Source of the DNA: Batillaria attramentaria
Lineage: Eukaryota > Mollusca > Gastropoda > Batillariidae
DNA length: 64,000 nucleotides
Direction: 5' to 3'
Assembly: GCA_018292915.2 (NCBI GenBank)
Contig: JACVVK020000202.1
Coordinates: forward strand, 840,001 to 904,000
The notes below the pieces were generated by a model, which did no database searches, was not told the origin of the DNA, and saw nothing but the letters and a program-made list of their open reading frames with translations. A program made the position numbers and the translations under genes. Positions within the stretch are counted from its first letter, which is position 1, and each line of letters opens with the position of its first letter. This document shows, one piece after another, positions 1 to 18,849 of the stretch.

Positions 1-729
1 CCCAAACTAGATTCCTGAGTGCACCTCGGCTGTCTGCCTGAGAGGTTTGACATCAGGTATCACTTAGCGCGACCATGAGCAGCCGACGCCGAGTAGTGAA
101 AGTCATCGCTGCTGTCGCCGTCTGTAGTGATTTATTCTCGCACGTTCAGCTCGAACAAAGAAAGTCACACGCCAGGAACAACTTGTCCTTAAGGGCCAAA
201 AGCCATAGGACGTAAAGCAAGCTAATGATGATCGAACAAAGGAATGAAATCACGTGTCTCCCAGGGAGAAAGGCATTCTTGTGACTTGAAAAGAGAGCAG
301 TCCAATTCAGTTATGCTCGTTCTTGTATTTCACGGAAGATTGTACATTAGGCTATACTGGGCACATCGTACTGCGGGCGTCATGCCTCGTTGCGTTATAT
401 GTCCTTTTTTTTTCTTTTTTCTTTTGTTAGGGAAGCAAATGACAAAAATAAGAAATAAAGAACGTCCCTGGTATTTTTTTTTCCAGTTGTTGGCATTGAA
501 CAATGGAGACAGCCGCCGGAGGGGGGCGGACTCTCTATTGTTGTGGTTGAAGGAAAGTTCGATGATTTGAAACTGATCTCACGTTCCTCACGCCAAGAAC
601 GATAGACTCAGTATAAAGAAAAACATTCTCTACACAGCCCAATGCGGCTTAAGCATCGACTACTACCTAAATCCATTAGCGAAGAAAAAAAGAAAAGAAA
701 GAAGAAGAAGCAAACACGGAATAGCACGA

Positions 730-730
<1 letters not shown>
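1..730. other. Intergenic, nothing recognised
   Basis: This is AT-moderate unique-looking sequence. Short open frames occur on the + strand but without splice context, protein-like composition or homology that I recognise. Confidence 0.5.

Positions 731-798
<68 letters not shown>
731..798. repeat. (CA)34 microsatellite
   Basis: This is a pure CA dinucleotide run on the + strand, 68 bp long. Confidence 0.98.
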
Positions 799-802
<4 letters not shown>

Positions 803-932
803 TAGTCAGTGGACGACTGGAGTTCATTTGCTCCTTCTGCGCATGAGTTGTATACATTTGCACCCCCTAACGGGCGAACCGGCCGTCTAGTATACCAACT
901 GAGCTACAGTAACTCAGTGCTTCCCCGCAGGG

Positions 933-1090
933 TGGGTGGGTGTTTGGGGGTTTAACGTCCTTTTCCACCACATAGGGTGATATCAAGGACGGGGCAACGA
1001 TTAAAAAAAGCCAGCACAAATATTTGGCCCCAGCCGGGATACGAACATTAGAAGTCCAACGCTCTACCATTCGACCACCCCGGCTCCCCA
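933..1090 (-). mobile_element. SINE family A, copy 1 (tRNA-derived), with 14-bp target-site duplication
   Basis: On the minus strand the element opens with a tRNA-like head (GGAGCCGGGG, then TGGTAGAGCGTTGGACTTCT, an A-box and a Arg-TCT-like anticodon arm) and ends in a conserved body read on + as gggtttaacgtccttttcca. It is flanked by the perfect direct repeat GCTTCCCCGCAGGG at 919-932 and 1091-1104. The T-arm region is shortened relative to the copy at 29461-29633. Confidence 0.9.
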
Positions 1091-1561
1091 GCTTCCCCGC
1101 AGGGCGCAGAATGTTTTCTCTACCGAAACCCCATGCTGTTTCTGCTCAATGTCCTGGTTCACTAACTCTGTCCCCCAGACTCGGATTCGCCGTTAAAAGC
1201 ACGATCGGGGCAAGAGGGCGTTCCAGAGGCTTCATTTTTTCGACAACGGGGCTCCTGTTTCGGACACCGTGATTCTGTCCACAATCAATCGGCTCTGTGA
1301 AAGAAAAATGCTGACCTTTGTACGCCCTAAAGCTGGTTTTGCCGGTGTAATCCCGCCTCAGGAATCCATGAATAGTTTTGAATACATTTTCGTTGTGATA
1401 ACGGAATACGCTTGGAACATCAGTGGCATTGTACCTTGCGGTGTTAAGACATTCATACCCACCGAGGAAAATCAGGGGCATAATTTGGAGAGAGCCGCCA
1501 GTTCGCGGTCTGTCTCGATCTAAGAGGCGATAAGTGCAACTACGATTCGAGAAGTTTCAAC

Positions 1562-1660
1562 TGCATTTTTTTTTTGGAGGGGGGGGGGAATGGGGGGGGG
1601 GGGGAGGTGGTGGTGGTGGTAGTGGTTGGGGGGGGGGGCATGGTGCTTTCGTCCCCGCCC
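1562..1660. repeat. T-run/G-run low-complexity tract
   Basis: A T homopolymer passes directly into G-rich sequence with several runs of 8-11 G. It has G-quadruplex potential. See the other T/G and C/A junction tracts in this window. Confidence 0.9.
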
Positions 1661-1699
1661 CACATTTTTTTCTTTTTCTTCTTCTTCTTTCACCGTCTA

Positions 1700-1930
1700 C
1701 ACAACATTCAACAAAACACGTTGCATAGCTGCAGGAAGTGAGCTGATTCCCCCACTCCCTCTAACCTTCCCCTTACCCCCTCCCCACCCATCCCACTCCC
1801 ACCCCCACCCCCCTTCAAAAACAAAAAACAACAACAACAACCAACAACAACAAACCAAAACAAAAATCGATCTTTTACTCACAAATAGATACAATATTCA
1901 ACACAATACGTTGTATTGCTGCAGGAAGTG
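1700..1930. repeat. Diverged duplication around a C/A-rich tract
   Basis: The phrase acaacattcaacaaaacacgttgcatagctg and its variant recur at about 1699 and 1891, each followed by caggaagtga and a C-rich run. This indicates an imperfect tandem duplication of about 190 bp that leads into the CA array at 2004. Confidence 0.6.
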
Positions 1931-2002
1931 AACTGACTCCCCCCCCCCCCCACCCCTCCAATCCTCCCCTTACCCACTTCTCACCCATCCCCGCCTCCCC
2001 CC

Positions 2003-2003
<1 letters not shown>

Positions 2004-2095
<92 letters not shown>
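2004..2095. repeat. (CA)n microsatellite with CAA tail
   Basis: About 45 CA units are followed by (CAA)n to about 2165. Confidence 0.97.
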
Positions 2096-2097
<2 letters not shown>

Positions 2098-2517
2098 CAA
2101 CAACAACAACAACAACAACAAAAACACAAAAAAAATCAAAAACAAAACAAAAGAAAACAAAACAAATCGCTATGTTACTCACAAATAGACACAGCTCAGA
2201 AAACCGAGTCCTTGTACAAAAGCGAATTTACGAATCGCTAGACCAAAAAGATTGCAATATACTGGGGGAAAAAATGCGACCGCAAATACACACCACATCA
2301 AGCACCTGTATTCCGAAATTACGATGTCGGTTTCTTTTCCAAAGAGGCTACTTTATCGCTTCTTTGAACACGACCTGTGGCCTACTGAGGAGAAACTGAT
2401 CAAAACGATTTCTCAAACATGCGCGTCTATTTGACTGTCAATCATTCCGCAGGCAATAAAACTAACTTATCCTTGGTTGTCTGTCATACTAGGCAGTAGG
2501 GTGCACGACCTTGTTTG

Positions 2518-2520
<3 letters not shown>

Positions 2521-2592
<72 letters not shown>

Positions 2593-2657
2593 AATGGTTT
2601 TGAAGCTGGTGAGAGTGAGGTGGGGACGGGCTGTCGTCGGAGTGGGGTGGGTTGATC

Positions 2658-2694
<37 letters not shown>
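2521..2694. repeat. Two (TG)n microsatellites
   Basis: Pure TG runs lie at 2521-2590 and 2661-2694, separated by G-rich unique sequence. Confidence 0.97.
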
Positions 2695-2697
<3 letters not shown>

Positions 2698-2699
2698 TA

Positions 2700-3810
2700 A
2701 AGGTTGGTCACGAAGGTGGTGGATTGGGGGGCAAGCCGGAGAGAGAGGGAGGGGGATATGGTGGTGTAGGGAGGGGTTAGTGGTTTCGCAATACCCGAAA
2801 AGTTCCTCTAGAGAATCCAGCCAAGATCTTCGATATCACCATACACACACAGCCGGGCATTTAATGTTAACTGGACCGTGTAGACAGAACAGGTGGTCGG
2901 AACAGACCATTCAGGCTGAAATTCCTCCAGTGAAAAGAAAGGGTCTGCCCCCAAGGGACTGTACACTCCGTCCTTGTAATTGCTCACTTTCCGTGTCCGC
3001 CTGCTAGGAGGGGAACATCCACAATGAAACAAAAATGGCACCACTACTTGATTGCCCATGACGTGATGAATCCATTGAAGCGACCATGCATGAGCGGTAG
3101 GGACGTGCTTTGAAAACACCAACGTGTTAGTAGGTTCAAAGTTCCGTCCGTTATACGACCATAGTGGGTCTCCTATAATTGGTAGTGGCGGAAAGAATTA
3201 AAGGCCGTCTTTAGGGCCTTGCAGTGATATCAGCTGCTATAACTGGTATCTGTAGATTTTCTTAAGAGCCTTATAGTAATAACGCTATTAGACTGAAAAT
3301 ATGAACACAGTCATTCGAGGTGTTTAGTGATCAGTTTGCTTTGCTGTGCGGGACCCGGCAGCCGAGATTACATGAGCGCGACAGAAAATGTCTGTACAGA
3401 ACGGGTGAGCACTTACGTACTGTACGCAAAGAAATCATTCGTGATACCCATGAACCCCCTTGCGTCTTCCTGTAAAATTCTTCACACGCCGGTGAACTGA
3501 TTTGTGCTGAGGAAAATTAATACGACTATTTACCGCAAACAGTAAGAGGATACGCGTGCTCAAGTCAAGTAGGTACGAATGTAAGACAGCATTCATGCAT
3601 ACAGTCTGTTTTCAATGCAGCCCCACTATTTTTTTTTTTTTTTTTTTTTTTTTTACGTTCTCCATTGTGAAACTGACTAAAACAGCCACGTGTAAAAGCA
3701 CATTGTCATGCATATGCTTGTCACGGAGAGCCGCTATTGTTGTTGGAGAAGAATTTAACAACTACAGTTCACCTTGATTAGTGCGTGCACCTATACATGA
3801 ACGAAGTTAA
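2700..3810. other. Intergenic, no gene seen
   Basis: This is mixed unique sequence with one T homopolymer (about 3630-3652). No spliced or intact coding signal was found on either strand. Confidence 0.5.
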
Positions 3811-3813
3811 ATT

Positions 3814-3814
<1 letters not shown>

Positions 3815-3904
<90 letters not shown>
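3815..3904. repeat. (CA)45 microsatellite
   Basis: A pure CA run of 90 bp begins 77 bp before the family D element. Confidence 0.98.
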
Positions 3905-3908
<4 letters not shown>

Positions 3909-3980
3909 ACTGGGGAACCCCTTCTGCATTTCGGAATTCGCTGTAGGCATATTTTATAGCAGAACAATATAAGTTTGTTG

Positions 3981-4336
3981 TTTAAAGGGGCTAATTCTAC
4001 CATTTTTGTGCTCAAAGATCGTTCTGAGATTTTTTTCGTAGTCTTTGTCATCACACCTCTTACACACCTGGACAGTGACAGCGTCTGTAATGCTGGCACT
4101 GAGCCAACAGAAGCGGCGCACTTGATGACGCGGCGACCACACCGGCTGAGCGCTCGAGTGGTGTAACGAGAGTCGTAGAATCAAGTTCGCGCAAAGTGTA
4201 AACAACATTGTTATCGCATTAAGAGCTGTACTAATTTTCAAGATAGAGTATTTCGAGCGTACTGGCTAACTCAGTAACGAACGAAACTGTTCCAAAACAA
4301 AAGCTGGTTTAGCAAAGATGGAATTATCCCGTTTAA
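3981..4336. mobile_element. Family D element, copy 1 (TIR-type, non-autonomous)
   Basis: The left end TTTAAAGGGGCTAATTCTAC and the right end, read in reverse complement, TTAAACGGGATAATTCCATC, are imperfect terminal inverted repeats. The internal sequence (gacagtgacagcgtctgtaa, ctggcactgagccaacagaa) is shared with copies at 30641-30975 and 37795-38131. There is no coding capacity. Confidence 0.75.
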
Positions 4337-5305
4337 CAATATGTGTTTTTCATACATTTCTCGCACATAATTATTTTTCCCGCGATCTGTTGCTTGGTTA
4401 ACGCATGCATTCAGAACAGGAATTTCCAAACACGACTGAGAAAGTATTCTAAGTGCACAGATCGCCCTTTTGCTACTTCTGGTGGCAAACTGCGCATGAT
4501 ACGGTACCCAAAAGTCAAGTTTGACGATTATACGGACGATCTGTTAAACGCCGGCATCCAGAAAGCTGATAATAATCAAATATATATACTGGGACAAGTT
4601 CATGGGCAACCCGTTGATAGAAAACAAACATATCTAAACGAAAAGGTTCAAAACGTGTACAGACGACGATAGACTGACAAGACAAATTGAATATGTCGTC
4701 TTCTGTTCAGTGAACCCGGCGGCCGGTTTGGTATTCTTATCATTTTCAGTCTAACACGCTTGCAGTCTTTTTCTTGAGAACAATTCTCGATACTTACGTG
4801 ATAATAATGATAATAGATGTATATTTATCAGTTACAGGAGCGTATTTTGTTGTTTTCATTACGTATTATTATGCGTCAGTATAATAATTATCATACAGCT
4901 GTTACTCACGTGCTGGCGGTATGTGTCGACGGTTGGAATGAGAACCTCTCTCTCACGCCTCCGTCTGAGTATGGGATTTTGTGTCCATGGTCTAATTCTC
5001 CACTTCCTGTTTGTACCCATTCCGTTCACTGCTGCTGTTGGTCCCATACCGTGTGTTGGCGTGGTCGCTGATCCCATCACTGGAGATGGATGTATTTGAT
5101 CTGACTCGTGGGGCAGTCCTTAATTTCAGACAAAACTCTCGCAGAACAGTTTGAAGTTTAGCCCGAAGAATCACGTGCCTTCTGGTGCACAACCGGCACG
5201 GGCTAGGGACAGCACGCAATCTCCTCACTGAGGTTTGAGGACTGAGATTGCCCCGGCTGAAGCACGAGCTGAGAAGTGAAATTACAATTACCATCTCTCA
5301 GTTTC

Positions 5306-5710
5306 ACTACTACTACTACTACTACTCGCATTAATATTGGCGCTTTGTCCCAAGTATATGGCTCATAGCGCCGCGAGGTAAACCGGCCAAACACACACGC
5401 TCACGTGAATCACACGCATTCTCTTACTCGGACCCCAGACATGAACACTCGTAACAATTACGTGTTGCAAAGGGCCAGCTCACCAATTTAAGTTTCGGAA
5501 TTTTAGATTTGAATTTTTGTTTAAATTTGTGGTCTGAGCATTTCCAAAGCAGAAAGGGAGGAAGCCGGAGTACCCGGAGAAAACCCCCGACGGTCGGCCT
5601 GAATCAGTGAACGGCACCACAAACAAGAAAGAAAAATTCTTTGCCCCGAGTGGGACTCGAAACCTGACCTCTCGCATTACTAAGTCTTAACCACTAGCCC
5701 CCGACTGAGC
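5306..5710 (-). mobile_element. SINE family B, copy 1 (tRNA-derived, trinucleotide tail)
   Basis: On the minus strand a tRNA-like head (GGCTAGTGGTTAAGACTTAG, then GGTTTCGAGTCCCACTCGGG) is followed by a body of about 300 bp with ctgctttggaaatgctcag, ending in a (TAG)n-type tail seen on + as (act)n at 5306-5326. It shares head and body with 57762-58120 and 59128-59517. Confidence 0.85.
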
Positions 5711-6524
5711 GAGGCTATTGTCAAGAACGTGTACAATAGACAAAGGAGCTTCGATTCTCAGTGCAAAAGAGTGAAATGAGCACTGAGAAACAAATACGAT
5801 GTATTTGTATGTATATAAAATAACACTTTGATTTCTCATCTCATTCGTATCCGTATTGTCATAGTTATAGTCTAATTTCATGGAGAAGGAAAAAAAAATC
5901 ACAAACAAACAAGAAACAACAGCCGGCTTACTCCAGTTATCAATGAAGTCGAGAAATTCCAAAATGTCGTTGAAAACAATCGTCAATACAAGTTATCGGT
6001 ACGAACCTTTTTTTTTTTGGGGGGGGGGGGGGATTCCATAGTCTTTAACTGGACAATTCACGAACTGACCAACACAGTGACTCGACATACCTTCACCCGC
6101 TGGTTCTTCACAAAACATCAGACCATCAGAACGCCGCTTCAAGTTCAACACGTCAATTTGCTTTCCCGATCTCGCACAAGCGTCTGGAGAAAGACTGAGA
6201 GAGAGAGAGAGCGCGCCCCTCTCCTTGCAATTATAGAGAACACCCCTCAATCGTCCGTCTGTGTATAGGTTGCCGCGTTCCAGCACTGTCTCGCATGCTG
6301 GCTTCGTCAGCATTGTCCTCTCTCCTCGAAGCGTCTAGGGGTATTTGCGAAATACCGGTATTCCGTGATAAGTCGGACACTCCCGAGCTTTAAGGTTGTT
6401 CAGTCACCCGCTAGTCTGATAAAAAGTCAGCTTGCACGTACTTGAAACGGATGTGTTGGCGGCGTCTTATCTCAGTGATAATATTAATAGTGTAATTTCG
6501 GTGTGATTTTACGTTGCAGTTGGC

Positions 6525-6537
6525 GAGTGTGTGTGCC

Positions 6538-6624
<87 letters not shown>

Positions 6625-6628
6625 CGGT

Positions 6629-6668
<40 letters not shown>

Positions 6669-6672
6669 CGGT

Positions 6673-6740
<68 letters not shown>
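6525..6740. repeat. Long interrupted (GT)n microsatellite
   Basis: About 215 bp of GT are interrupted by GCCGGTGTGTATG-type breaks near 6536, 6624 and 6668. The repeated interruption shows that array segments have been copied. A (GA)n run follows. Confidence 0.97.
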
Positions 6741-6743
<3 letters not shown>

Positions 6744-6839
6744 ACTGAGAGAGAGAGAGAGAGGACAAAGTTTCCTCCTTCTGACCGGTGATGAATAAGC
6801 CGGGTCTGTCAATCGTCCTACACTAAGATTAGATTAGAT

Positions 6840-8580
6840 AAATGTAAGGTACCATAAGGACAATTAAAAAAAAAAAATCGAAATCTCAAGGATATGTCAG
6901 TGTACCGTACTGCTGTTGTGGATGGCCTTAATTACTAACTCAATTTCATAATCAAATAATAACATTTTGATATTATAATTCTACAATCAAGTTCAGTTCT
7001 ACAGTACAGTTTACACAACCGGTTTGACTGTACAGTTTTCAGAAGTCAAGACAGAATGTTTAGTCAGTTTGCATTTCAGTTCCTGCGCTTTATACTGTTC
7101 GTGACGTTGCAAACTTGTTTTTATTCTAAGCCGAACTATGTTCATTTTTCAGAACAGCAGTTTTGTAGATTTTTCTTTAAAAGCCAATTGTCGTGTCTCA
7201 GTCTGCTGTCAGGATTTCGGAAACAGTGATCGTGGTACTCCAGTCGTTTCGCGAACCTAAAAGCCCTGGAGCGGAAACCCTTCAGTCGGTTTTTTGTATT
7301 GTTCCCCTTCATGGCCGCCTTCCATTGATTTATTAATCTTATTTTCGGGAATAAAGATTAAGACCCCGCTGCTCAGTAAAGCTATAAGTTAACATGTCGC
7401 CTAACTGTGACGATTACGCATTCTTTGGTCAATATGCAGTTTCAATGACCTGACACACGGTACATGCAGCCGGTCGTCTCAGTTGAGTCAGTTCACAAAC
7501 TAAACCTATGCTGGCCGCCAGTGAGACTTTCGGGGTAGGGATGGTATTGGGGTTGGGTGGGGTAAGGGCCGGCGACTGAGAAAGGATCAGGCCTTGATGG
7601 ATCAAAACTACGGTAAAACTTTGTAGCGAATTTATTGTGTTTTGTTGGTCCCAATACTGTTGTAAGCCGGCAAGTTCGGGCTGCTCCTCCCTGACCCCCC
7701 CCCCCCCTCCTCCCTTGGGCGCATCTGTGTCGTTATTTGTACGGCGCCACCTCAGTATATTATTTTCTTTCTTGTTTCCTGTGGATGCAGGTTCATTATC
7801 ATTGTTGTGTACTTGTCTTTCCAGTCCTCGGTCTCTTCTCGATAGCCGGAATGGAATCCCTAACATGCACGCTTCATATCATCTAGTAGTTCACTGCATG
7901 CGGCGTAAGTACGACATGAGGGCAAGCCAGACACCGTCTAAACGAATCTGCACGGGGATTTTGACTCGATTTAGTGAGGAGAAATCCCTGAGCAAATCTC
8001 TGCCCACATGGGCCGAATTCCTCTGCCTCACTGAGGACCAACAGCTGGGCCAAATCCTCTTGTCTTGACTTGAACTACACCTGGTGTGGGTGCGGACACG
8101 ACTGGTCAGCCCGGCCGGCACTGCTTTTATTGAAAAAGAAATGGAAGCTCCAGCAGGAAAATCCTTGGTAAACCCAGTCTCCAAAGTCAAGCCAGGAGAG
8201 CAATAATAGGCCCTTGAAGCCAGCGTAACTTTGACAGGTACTTGAGAGGCCGGTACGGATGGCACTTGGGCTGGCTAGGGATCTCGGACACAGCCAAACA
8301 AGAATTCGACAAATTTTGCGTGGTGCTAGCAGGCTAAAGCCTAATCCGCTACTCATTCGAGGATTACTCTTGACATTGCGCGTATGTTATGGGGGTCGTT
8401 TTTTTTTATTTTTATTTTTTAATGCGTCTCACCTGAACCTCTTGAGGCGGAGGGCTTGTGCCGTCTGAACAGGAAAAAGAACGCTTTTCAGTGATACATC
8501 ATGTACTCAAGCAACTTCGCCCCTTCATATTTAACTTATAAACGGTCGGTTGCAGGTTTCGATGAGTCAAAATCGAGCAG
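6840..8580. other. Intergenic, no gene seen
   Basis: Overlapping open frames of about 140 codons occur on both strands near 7430-8070, but neither has family resemblance or splice structure, and the overlap itself argues against both. Confidence 0.5.
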
Positions 8581-8584
8581 AAAA

Positions 8585-8625
8585 AAAAGCAAAAAAAAAA
8601 AAAAAAAAAGGGGGGGGGGGGTCAG
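8585..8625. repeat. A-run/G-run low-complexity tract
   Basis: About 20 A pass directly into 11 G. Confidence 0.9.
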
Positions 8626-8789
8626 GGGTTAGTGGAAGGGGTGGGGGACCGCCGCATGGCCGGACTCCGGGAGGCCGGTGTAACAGGCCGGAGTATACCC
8701 CTGGCTGCCTTATACCCTCGGGCCGGTATAAAGCAGCCTATGTCGGTTTAGCCCCCTGGGTATAGATCAGCCCAGGCCTGATTCAGAGG

Positions 8790-8985
8790 ACACCCCGGGG
8801 TATAGTCTGGGCTAGGCCAGTTTATACGGGGGGATAGTCTGGGCTAGGCCAGTTTATGCGGGGGGATAGTTTGGGCTAGGCCAGTTTATACGGGGGTATA
8901 GTCTGGGCTAGGCCAGTTTATACAGGGGTATAGTCTGGGCTAGGCCAGTGTATACTCCAGGCGGGGTATAATCTGGACTGCTACA
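8790..8985. repeat. 32-bp minisatellite upstream of CCDC149
   Basis: The unit core atagtctgggctaggccagt recurs at 8802, 8834, 8866, 8898 and 8930 with a strict 32-bp period, plus a diverged sixth copy near 8968. It lies about 400 bp before the CCDC149 start codon. Related half-units in opposite orientation lie at about 8690-8760. Confidence 0.92.
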
Positions 8986-9375
8986 CCGGGTCACTGAGTG
9001 TCTCTCCAAGAGTTGAGTCACTCACTGAGTCAGTTGTAATTTCGTCCGTGGCAGAATCATGGAAAAAAATTACCCATCTGTATGTACGCAATAAAAGAGA
9101 TTTATGCCCCGAAGGAATCACAACCGACAAAAACTATGTGTACAATCTCTTTATCAACGCAAACGGATAGCAGACGACGCGTCTTACGGGAGGGCAGAGT
9201 AGCTTCCCTTGCAAAGCTTGCAATGGACGCCGTCAGAGAGAAAAGCACCGAAACCGAAGTATTCAGGTGGCTTTAACCATGGTTTATGTGAATATACGAC
9301 ATCTGTAGATTTGACCAGACCATAGAACCCATCAGCACTCGCTAGATTTGCGCTGGTGCTCCGTTTTTGGCAGCC

Positions 9376-15905
<6,530 letters not shown>

Positions 15906-16276
15906 CATCTTTGAAATTTATGTAATGGAAAGGTTTGGTCTTGCAGTGCTCTTTCTAGCTGCATTTATGTAACAGGAAGATGGAAACTTCCACAGTACAG
16001 TGGATCGAAGGGTCAACATAAGCATTCCCGATGGGAGACTGGGTAGTATTTTTACATTCCTCCCCATTTTTTGTGGTTATTTATTTCTTTATTGGGACAG
16101 TGTTGAGTTTTTCTGAGTTCTCAGAGTGTACAGTTCTATGGTCTACCGCACTTTTCATTTGTTTCTTTCAAGTTTACCAAATTTTGGAAGTGGTCAGATG
16201 TTTGGGACTTTTCGGGCCAACTGGCCCTATAGCCAAGCTGAATCAAGAATGCCAAAAAAGAAAAAAAGAATGCAAA

Positions 16277-16282
16277 AATAAA
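16277..16282 (+). terminator. Candidate polyadenylation signal of CCDC149
   Basis: This is a canonical AATAAA 372 nt after the CCDC149 stop, inside an A-rich stretch. It is the first AATAAA seen on the + strand after the stop codon. The assignment is by position only. Confidence 0.45.
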
Positions 16283-16473
16283 TTCATAGACATGAAACGA
16301 GTGTCTTGGGGGAAAGAGGTTACTGTCAGTGGTAACTTCGCAAAAAAAGAAAAAACCGGAAGGGATGGATAATAATGCGTATCCTCATTTCTGGATTAGA
16401 AAATGCCTGGCACAGATAATTAATGTCAGCCTGAATGTAATGCACCAGGGTGCTCACAGTGAGAAATAGGCCC

Positions 16474-16750
16474 ATGCTTCACAACTGAGATAGACATTTT
16501 ACCGTAAAAATAAATTTCTCCTACGGATACTACCAGATGACATGATACTATAGGGTAAATAAGTGGTCTCCTATAATGTCATTGGTAAGTACCTATGCTT
16601 CACAACTGAGATAGACATTTTACTGTAAAAATATATTTCTCCTACGGATACTACCAGATGACATGATACTATAGGGTAAATAAGTGGTCTCCTATAATGT
16701 CATCTGGTAAGTACCCAGGAGACAGACATTTTACTAAAAAAATAAATTTC
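16474..16750. repeat. 121-bp tandem duplication, with partial third copy
   Basis: atgcttcacaactgagatag starts at 16474 and again at 16595; the two copies are nearly identical through gtggtctcctataatgtcat. A partial third copy (gacagacattttac) runs to about 16750. Confidence 0.92.
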
Positions 16751-17112
16751 ATAATCACTTAGACCCTATAACCATTTAACAGTAGTTACACGTGTGTGTG
16801 TGTTTGTGTGTGTGTGTGTGTTTGTGTGTGTGTTTAAGAAGGTTAAGAGAGTTATCGGTATATGTACTTACTCTGACTTCATTGATTCCACTGAAATGCA
16901 GTCAGCCGTTACCAGGTTCTAAAGTTTGTTGGTTACAAGTGTTCTTTCCCACCTGCTTTATTGTGTGAAATAACCATGGTGATCTTTGAAGTCACTGTTC
17001 GTGCCACAGTATACAGCATGTTTATAATCCGTTGGACACTGTTTTGGGGGAAGTGCAATACGGTGTATGTTGTACTGCATTTAGTTTTACTTCGTTGGAC
17101 TTGGCAGTTTTT

Positions 17113-18849
17113 ATGTTGTTTCCATAGTAATGGAAACAACATCATAGGACGGGCTAAATTTTCCACGTTCATGGGCAAGCATCTGTGGTACAAACGCACG
17201 TCACTGCCGATCTCCCGCATAGACGATTATGCAAGTGTAACTCTGACAATGACGTAAGAAAACGTGTGTCATCGATGCTGGCATGTATGGTGCTCCGAAC
17301 GCGCTTCTCCTCCTCACTGAGTGCCGTCTGTGTGGATGTGTGTGTGTGTGTGAATTGTGTCCGGGCCCGTTTCTTCGAAAGTACTTAACCGAATGGCTTC
17401 AAATTTGGGGTATCCAAATATATCAAAATGTTACATTAGACGATTCAAGCGTGTGATGATTGCTTAAGTGATTTGGGAGTTATCGCCCTTTTGAGACAAG
17501 TTGGTTGTCTTTCGTTTACAGGCGTAATATTTATTTAAATCACTCAATTTTTTGGCAGTAGATAGCTTGAATACGGACTCTGAACAGATTCACTACTAGA
17601 AAATGGTCGCTCTTATAGTTTTCATGTAAACCGAGCCTGAGTTGACATTGCATGTGAACCCACTTCAGATGCCTATTTCTCCGAAAATACTGAACCGATC
17701 GATTTCAAATTTGGGGTTTCTAAATGAATCAACATTGTTGAATAGAAGGCCCGATACAGGTACGATTGCACACATGATTTGCGAGTTATCGCCCTTTTCA
17801 AAAAAGGTGGCTTTCTGGCGTTTAAAGGCGTAATATTTACCTAAACCACTCCATTTTTGGGACATACATAGCATGAATATGGACTCTTAACTGAGTGAAT
17901 TTTGGAGGTTGTCGCTTTTATACTTTTGGCGTAAGCCGTACCTGATGAAAGTGCTGGTGAACACACTTTAGATCTCAAAATCGCTCCTACTATACATAGA
18001 TAATGAGCCTGGGGTGCCATAAAAAATATACAAAAAAATTAGAAAAATTCACTGCAGCCGTTATCGTCAGTTGACTCGAAAATTTGTACTCAAAGCACAT
18101 TTCCTCTACACAAGCCACACGCCTTACAAACATCGCAGAAAAGGCACACGCGCACTGACGCAAAACTGTATCAGCGTCAGTTTGCCGACGTCATGTTTGA
18201 TTGACGTGATGCTGGCATTTCTTGGGGGGTGTGTCGTCACTTTTCGGAAGTTCTCTATTTGTAGACGGGGAAAGCGGGAGTTTCATTGATGTAGTGAGCT
18301 TTGTTTTTCCCACTGACTCTCACTCAATAGCATAGTAGAGTGAGAGAACACCACATAGGTCTCAATGGAGCACATGCACAAACGCTGCTCGCGCAAGTCT
18401 GTGTGCGTGCGTGCATGCGCGCGGGCGTATGTCTGTGTGTGTCTGTGTGCGCGCGCGCGCAGCAGACATAACACATAGTGAAAAAACATTCGCCACGCAG
18501 ACTTGTCTGTTAAACACATTGAGCCGGTATAAATTCGATCGTTACACTGCGCAGCAGCAACACTTCAATTTTCATGGTGCTTTCATTGCAAGAATTGTAT
18601 CCGAGTCAAAGTTATTACGTCAAATGTATAATGCGTCATCCCAATGAGGAAAAACGTTATAGATTTCAAAGAAAACAACTTGACGTCTCTCTTCCAAAAC
18701 CAAGGTTGGTCTGACAAGCCCGGTCAGTTGTTTCCATTCAGAGAGAGAGAGAGTGTAGTGTGTGTGTGTGTGTGTGTGTGTCCTCCCGAATACATGGCAT
18801 TACAAAAGAACGACTGTGACGACAGCAGGTGATTAAATGGAAACAACAT
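17113..18849. repeat. Stretch bounded by a recurring 12-13-bp inverted repeat, with an internal diverged duplication
   Basis: ATGTTGTTTCCAT (17113-17125) and ATGGAAACAACAT (17130-17142) form a tight hairpin. GTTGTTTCCATT recurs at 18727-18738 and ATGGAAACAACAT at 18837-18849. Between them, sequence at about 17366-17660 is repeated with divergence at about 17668-17965 (both contain gagttatcgccctttt-like and ggcgtaatattta phrases, about 306 bp apart). No protein was recognised. Confidence 0.6.
18741..18780. repeat. (GA)n/(TG)n compound microsatellite
   Basis: A short GA run (from 18741) is joined to a TG run ending at 18780. Confidence 0.9.

Noticed and set aside
6411..6812. Thr-His and Cys-Val repeat frames over CA/GT tracts
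   Set aside because: They are microsatellite translations; the same applies at 608-890, 1875-2182, 3791-4099 and 47753-48227.
7429..8068. Two overlapping frames of about 145 codons on opposite strands
   Set aside because: They exclude each other, have no recognisable domains and show no splice context.
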